Assembly (NCBI GenBank): GCA_050697155.1
Contig: JBOGZD010000120.1
Coordinates: 1 to 8,759 of the forward strand
Origin: JBOGZD01 sp050697155
GTDB taxonomy: Bacteria > Actinomycetota > Thermoleophilia > Solirubrobacterales > 70-9
Reading direction: 5' to 3'
Length of the DNA: 8,759 bases
In this document: positions 5,583 through 8,759 of the stretch, one piece after another
How the letters are laid out: every line of letters starts with the position of its first letter
Position numbering within the stretch: position 1 is the first letter of the stretch
Position numbers and translations under genes: made by a program
Notes under the pieces: model-generated
Database searches by the model: none
The model's input: the letters and a program-made list of their open reading frames with translations, nothing else
Told to the model about the DNA's origin: nothing

Positions 5583-7946
5583 TTAGGGAGCGACCGGGGC
5601 GAGCTCCTCGCGGAGCTGGCCGGCCGCCTCGACCATGTTGCGGAGCGCCGGGTCGATCTCCGGCCATGCGCGGGTCTTCAGTCCGCAGTCGGGGGCGACC
5701 CAGAGCCGCTCGGTCGGCAGGGCCTCGGCGGCCGCACGCAGCATCTCCGCCATCTCCGCCGTAGACGGGACCCGGGGCGAGTGGATGTCATAGACGCCCG
5801 GGGCGATCCACTTGTCGTATCCCCGGCTGCGCCAGTACTCGAGCAACTCCATGTGCGAGCGCGCGTGCCAGATCAGCAGCACGTCCGCATCGAGGGCGCT
5901 GATCCGGTCCATGATGTCGCGGAACTCCGAGTAGCACATGTGGGTGTGGATCTGGGTCTCGTCGCGGACGCCGGCGGTCGCGAGCCGGAAGCAGTCGACC
6001 GCCCAGCCGAGGTACTCGTCCCAGTCCTCGCGGCGAAGGGGCAGCCCCTCGCGGATCGCCGGCTCGTCGACCTGGATCACCTTGATCTCCTCCGCCTCGA
6101 GGTCGGCGACCTCGTCGCGGATCGCCAGCGCGAGCTGCCTGGCGGTCTCGGCGCGAGGCTGGTCGTCGCGGACGAACGACCACTGGAGCATCGTCACCGG
6201 GCCGGTGAGCATTCCCTTCACCGGGCGCGCGGTGAGCGATTGGGCGTAGGCGATCCACTGGGTCGTCATCGGCTCGGGGCGGCTGACGTCCCCGTAGAGG
6301 ATCGGCGGGCGCACGTAGCGGGAGCCGTAGGACTGGACCCAGGCGTTCTGGGTGCAGAGGTAGCCGTCGAGCTGCTCGGCGAAGTACTGGACCATGTCGT
6401 TTCGCTCCGGCTCGCCGTGGACGACGACGTCGAGGCCGATCTCGTCCTGGAACCGGACCACCTTCTCGATCTCGGCCTTCATCCGTCGCACGTACTCGGC
6501 CTCGTCGATCTCGCCGCGCCGGAGGTCGACCCGCGCCCGGCGAATGTCCGCCGTCTGCGGGTAGGAGCCGATCGTGGTCGTCGGGTAGAGCGGCAGGCCC
6601 AGCCGCTCGCGCTGGGCCTGGGAGCGCAGCTCGAACGGGCTCTCGCGCCGGGTGTCGGAGGGGCCGAGCGCCGCGACCCGATCGCGCACCGCCGGGTCGC
6701 GCCGGCGGCTCGAGATCCGTCGTCCCTCGAGCGCGCGGTCGTTCGCGTCCAGCTCGGCGGCGATCGCCTCGCGCCCCGCGCCCACGCCGCGAGCGATCGT
6801 CGCCACCTCGTCCAGCTTCTGGGTCGCGAACGCCAGCCAGGACCGAAGCTCCGGATCGAGCCCCGGCTCGGCAGCGAGGTCGACCGGGGTGTGAAGCAGC
6901 GAGCATGAGGTCGAGACGACCAGCTCCGCGCAGCGGTCGCGCAGGCCGTCGACCAGGTCGATCGAGTGCTCCAGCTCGCTGATCCAGACGTTGCGGCCGT
7001 CGACGATCCCCGCGAACAGCCACTGGTCCTCGAGACCGCCCTGATTGGCGATCAGCTCGATGTTGCGCCGACCACGGACGAGGTCGAGGCCGATCCCCTC
7101 GGCGGGCAGGTCGCGCAGGATCCCGTAGGCGTCGCCGACGTGGCCGAAGTACGTCTTCAGCAAGATCCGGGGCCGCTCGCGCACCCGTGCCAGCCCCTCG
7201 TAAGCGAGCCGCAACGCGTCCAGCTCGTGGGCGGTGCGGTCCTCGACCAGGCAGGGCTCGTCGAGCTGCACCCAGGTCGCCCCCTGCTCGGCGAACCGCT
7301 CCAGCACCTCGCCGTAGACGGCGACCAGCGGCTCCAGCAGCGTGAGCCGATCAAAGTCCTCGCCGACCCCCTCGGCGGGCTTACCGAGGAGGAGAAACGA
7401 GAGCGGGCCCAGGAGCACCGGCACCGTGTCGAGGCCGAGCTCGTCCATCGCCTCGGCGTGCTCGTCGAACGGCTTCGAGGACGAGATCCCGAAGCGAAGG
7501 TCGGGGCCGAGCTCGGGGACGATGTAGTGGTAGTTGGTGTCGAACCACTTCGTCATCTCCATCGCGGTCACGTCGACGCCCTCGTCCTGCCGTCCCCGAG
7601 CCATCGCAAAGTAGGTCTCGAGCGAGACCCGATCCCCGGTTTGGCCGTAGCGCTCCGGGACCGCGCCGACGAGCGCGATCGCATCGAGGACGTGGTCGTA
7701 GAGGGAGAAGTCGTTCGAGGGGATCAGGTCGATCCCCGCGTCGGCCATCAGCCGCCAGTTGTCGCGCCGGATCCGCTTTGCGGTCGCGAGCAGCTCCGCC
7801 TCGGAGATCTCGCCGCGCCAGTAGCCCTCGGTGGCGAACTTGAGCTCGCGCGCCGGTCCGATCCGAGGAAAGCCAGCGACGTTGGAGAGGGTCACCTGAT
7901 CCAGACTAACGAGCGGCGTCCGGATTCCCCGGTCCCTGGTTGGCAT
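5583..7946 (-). CDS. metE: Cobalamin-independent methionine synthase (5-methyltetrahydropteroyltriglutamate-homocysteine methyltransferase)
   Basis: MetE transfers the methyl group of 5-methyl-tetrahydrofolate polyglutamate directly to homocysteine in the last step of methionine synthesis, in the cytoplasm. The 787 residues cover both barrels. The N-terminal half has GFPRIG, KWFDTNYHYIVPE and WVQLDEPCL. The C-terminal half has TTTIGSYPQT, HGEPERNDMVQYF, KGMLTGPVTMLQWSF, IQVDEPAIREGLPLR, HMCYSEF and PDCGLKTR. Zinc ligands His669, Cys671 and Cys754 correspond to His641, Cys643 and Cys726 of E. coli. The fourth ligand, Glu665 in E. coli, is Trp693 here (IWHARS instead of IETSRS), followed by a His. 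The chosen ATG has AGGGA six bases upstream; a GTG at 7895 would give 770 residues, nearer the usual length of about 755. The C-terminus is complete and its stop abuts the GH6 remnant. The 74-bp leader is too short for a full cobalamin riboswitch. Confidence 0.96.
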   Translation of the reverse strand: MPTRDRGIRTPLVSLDQVTLSNVAGFPRIGPARELKFATEGYWRGEISEAELLATAKRIRRDNWRLMADAGIDLIPSNDFSLYDHVLDAIALVGAVPERYGQTGDRVSLETYFAMARGRQDEGVDVTAMEMTKWFDTNYHYIVPELGPDLRFGISSSKPFDEHAEAMDELGLDTVPVLLGPLSFLLLGKPAEGVGEDFDRLTLLEPLVAVYGEVLERFAEQGATWVQLDEPCLVEDRTAHELDALRLAYEGLARVRERPRILLKTYFGHVGDAYGILRDLPAEGIGLDLVRGRRNIELIANQGGLEDQWLFAGIVDGRNVWISELEHSIDLVDGLRDRCAELVVSTSCSLLHTPVDLAAEPGLDPELRSWLAFATQKLDEVATIARGVGAGREAIAAELDANDRALEGRRISSRRRDPAVRDRVAALGPSDTRRESPFELRSQAQRERLGLPLYPTTTIGSYPQTADIRRARVDLRRGEIDEAEYVRRMKAEIEKVVRFQDEIGLDVVVHGEPERNDMVQYFAEQLDGYLCTQNAWVQSYGSRYVRPPILYGDVSRPEPMTTQWIAYAQSLTARPVKGMLTGPVTMLQWSFVRDDQPRAETARQLALAIRDEVADLEAEEIKVIQVDEPAIREGLPLRREDWDEYLGWAVDCFRLATAGVRDETQIHTHMCYSEFRDIMDRISALDADVLLIWHARSHMELLEYWRSRGYDKWIAPGVYDIHSPRVPSTAEMAEMLRAAAEALPTERLWVAPDCGLKTRAWPEIDPALRNMVEAAGQLREELAPVAP

Positions 7947-7966
7947 CCACCTTCCCTGGCGCGACG

Positions 7967-7981
7967 CGCGCCGCCGGCGCG
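7967..7981 (-). other. GC hairpin in the metE leader
   Basis: CGCGCC (7967-7972) pairs with GGCGCG (7976-7981) around a 3-base loop, about 20 bp before the metE start. It shares the 13-base core CGCGCCGCCGGCG (7967-7979) with the terminator-like hairpin at 7995-8017 (core at 8000-8012). It could affect metE translation or be part of a compound terminator. In DNA this GC-rich, chance pairing is possible. Confidence 0.25.
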
Positions 7982-7994
7982 AAGCCCGGTCAAG

Positions 7995-8017
7995 GGCCTC
8001 GCGCCGCCGGCGAGGCC
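7995..8017 (-). terminator. GC-rich hairpin directly after the reductase gene, probable terminator
   Basis: An 8-bp perfect stem, GGCCTCGC with GCGAGGCC, encloses a 7-base loop. It starts three bases after the stop codon of the reductase gene on the minus strand. No U-tract follows (CTTGACC), which is common for actinobacterial terminators. It would separate reductase transcription from metE. Confidence 0.5.
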
Positions 8018-8020
8018 TGT

Positions 8021-8566
8021 TTACCGTTCCGACTGGTACGTGAGAATGGCCACCCCGGGTGGAATCACGGTGGTGTCGACGAGATCGAGGGCCATTCGCT
8101 CCACGCCGTCTTTGAAGAAGCTCCTCCCCTTCCCGAGCACGACTGGGTAGACCCAGAGTCGATACTCGTCAATGAGGTCGTGTTCCAACAGGCTGTGCAT
8201 GAGGTCGTGGCAGCCATACATGATCAGGTCCTGACCAGGCTGTTGCTTGAGCTTGGCCACGGCCTCCGGGACATCGCCCTCGATCAGATGGGAGTTCTCC
8301 CACTCCAGGTCCTTGAGCGTGGTTGACGCAACGTACTTCGCCATGCTGTTGATCTGGTCGACGTAGGGGAACTCTCCTGATCGCGATGGGAAGAGGGCGG
8401 CGAAAAACTCGTACGTCTTGCGGCCCAAGAGCAGACCATCGCTGTGGCTCAGAAGGTCGGTGTGATACTTGACCGACTCGTCGTCGTTGTACGGAAGCGC
8501 CCAATCCCGGACCTCGTCCACTCTCCCGTCCAGTGTCACATTGTTCGAAACGATCACTCTTCTCAT
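8021..8566 (-). CDS. Dihydrofolate reductase family protein (RibD C-terminal-like reductase)
   Basis: A 181-residue protein of the RibD_C/DHFR-like fold, related to the Bacillus YyaP/YwjB type and to the reductase domain of RibD, not to housekeeping FolA. Visible motifs are the N-terminal VSNNVTLDG strand-turn, the nucleotide-binding LLLGRKTYEFF (45-55), LIMYGCHDLMHSLL (114-127) and the C-terminal YRLWVYPVVLGKGRSFF (135-151). Such proteins probably bind NADPH, but their substrates are mostly unknown. The start is secure: AAGGAGG lies six bases before the ATG. Base composition is clearly lower in GC than metE and the left-hand genes, with more A/T-ending codons, suggesting separate acquisition. 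A TetR-type operator and a divergent partial gene lie upstream, so it is probably repressed and induced by a small ligand. The family name should not be read as a role in folate metabolism, even with metE next to it. Confidence 0.88.
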   Translation of the reverse strand: MRRVIVSNNVTLDGRVDEVRDWALPYNDDESVKYHTDLLSHSDGLLLGRKTYEFFAALFPSRSGEFPYVDQINSMAKYVASTTLKDLEWENSHLIEGDVPEAVAKLKQQPGQDLIMYGCHDLMHSLLEHDLIDEYRLWVYPVVLGKGRSFFKDGVERMALDLVDTTVIPPGVAILTYQSER

Positions 8567-8570
8567 CTTT

Positions 8571-8580
8571 TGCCTCCTTC
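8571..8580 (-). promoter_or_regulatory. Strong ribosome-binding site of the reductase gene
   Basis: The minus strand reads GAAGGAGGCA four bases before the ATG at 8566; AAGGAGG itself is six bases away. It is the clearest Shine-Dalgarno sequence in the window and fixes the start. Neighbouring genes have weaker or no sites. Confidence 0.8.
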
Positions 8581-8684
8581 GGTGTGGGTTTGATTCCTGG
8601 CTCGCTCAAAGCTGGTTAGGGCCGTCCTCCTGTTCAACGCGACTTCGGGTGCTTGCCCGTTGAGACACCGCCGAGGGCGATAAC

Positions 8685-8703
8685 GGAACGGTCGGTCCGT
8701 TCC
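8685..8703. promoter_or_regulatory. Probable TetR-family operator in a divergent promoter region
   Basis: GGAACGGTCGGTCCGTTCC has perfect 7-base arms (GGAACGG/CCGTTCC) around TCGGT, with further partial symmetry at the centre. Inverted repeats with CGGTCGGTCCG-like cores are typical TetR-family binding sites. It lies 118 bp before the reductase start and about 26 bp before the divergent start at 8730. On the plus strand a TAGTGT (8713-8718) could be a -10 box, with the operator covering the -35 region. On the minus strand CGTTAT (complement of 8680-8685) could be a -10 box for the reductase transcript. The binding protein is inferred, not seen. Confidence 0.6.
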
Positions 8704-8729
8704 AGCGGAAACTAGTGTCCTTACTGGTG

Positions 8730-8759
8730 ATGACCGCGACAGGACCAGCCGATGCGAGG
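8730..8759 (+). CDS. Partial N-terminus of a divergent gene, possibly the TetR-family regulator (runs off the right edge)
   Basis: ATG 8730 opens a frame reading MTATGPADAR up to the window edge; an in-frame GTG precedes it at 8727. There is no ribosome-binding site, but a TAGTGT about 11 bp upstream would fit a leaderless transcript. A short disordered start ending in an Arg, next to a TetR-type palindrome and divergent from a DHFR-family gene, is the usual layout of TetR regulators. Ten residues cannot prove this; the call rests on context. Confidence 0.4.
   Translation, partial: MTATGPADAR

Noticed and set aside
5781..6908. Plus-strand open frame of 375 codons opposite metE
   Set aside because: It is antisense to highly conserved MetE blocks, and its sequence is biased to Val, Asp, Arg and Leu without a recognisable fold.
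7988..7993. TTGACC on the minus strand as a -35 box for metE
   Set aside because: At 16-18 bases downstream there is only CGCGCG-type sequence, with no -10-like hexamer.
7947..8020. Cobalamin or SAM riboswitch in the metE leader
   Set aside because: The 74-bp gap is too short for a cobalamin riboswitch, and I saw no B12-box or SAM-aptamer pattern, only GC hairpins.
5583..8566. Folate pathway link between the DHFR-family gene and metE
   Set aside because: The reductase is of the RibD-C type, not FolA. Composition and a hairpin separate it from metE, so co-function by folate is not supported.
8633..8664. Inverted repeat TCAACG...CGTTGA in the reductase leader
   Set aside because: The arms are six bases, the loop is long and an inner CGGG/CCCG pairing competes with it. 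It is within chance expectation.

Overview
The window looks like the chromosome of a high-GC actinobacterium. A soil Thermoleophilia/Solirubrobacterales-type lineage would fit, but this is inferred from GC bias, codon use and the look of the proteins, not from a marker gene. There are no rRNA or tRNA genes and no CRISPR array.

Left edge (1-137): the first 26 codons of a minus-strand gene that resembles the start of an ISAzo13-type transposase run off the left end. A short AT-rich tract with a small inverted repeat separates it from the first complete gene.

Plus-strand block (138-5046): four closely spaced genes, probably co-transcribed. They are a secreted glucose/sorbosone-dehydrogenase-type beta-propeller, an NAD(P)-dependent aldehyde dehydrogenase, a second secreted beta-propeller homologous to the first, and an alpha/beta hydrolase. 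The aldehyde dehydrogenase sits between the two propellers, which suggests oxidation of an alcohol or sugar outside the membrane and of an aldehyde inside the cell. No substrate can be named. A hairpin follows the second propeller gene, so the hydrolase may be partly uncoupled. A 41-nt hairpin closes the block.

Minus-strand block (5128-8566): reading right to left, a RibD-C/DHFR-like reductase gene, metE (cobalamin-independent methionine synthase), and the C-terminal half of a GH6 cellulase that begins right after the metE stop codon. The GH6 piece has lost its N-terminal half and start, so it is a remnant left by a deletion or rearrangement. The metE product has the His, Cys and Cys zinc ligands, but Trp stands where the fourth ligand, Glu665 of E. 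coli MetE, should be. This is the most surprising observation in the window.

Right edge (8567-8759): a divergent regulatory region with a 19-bp inverted repeat typical of TetR operators, then the first 10 codons of a plus-strand gene that may encode the TetR regulator. The reductase gene and this region look visibly poorer in GC than the rest, suggesting a separately acquired regulator-enzyme module.
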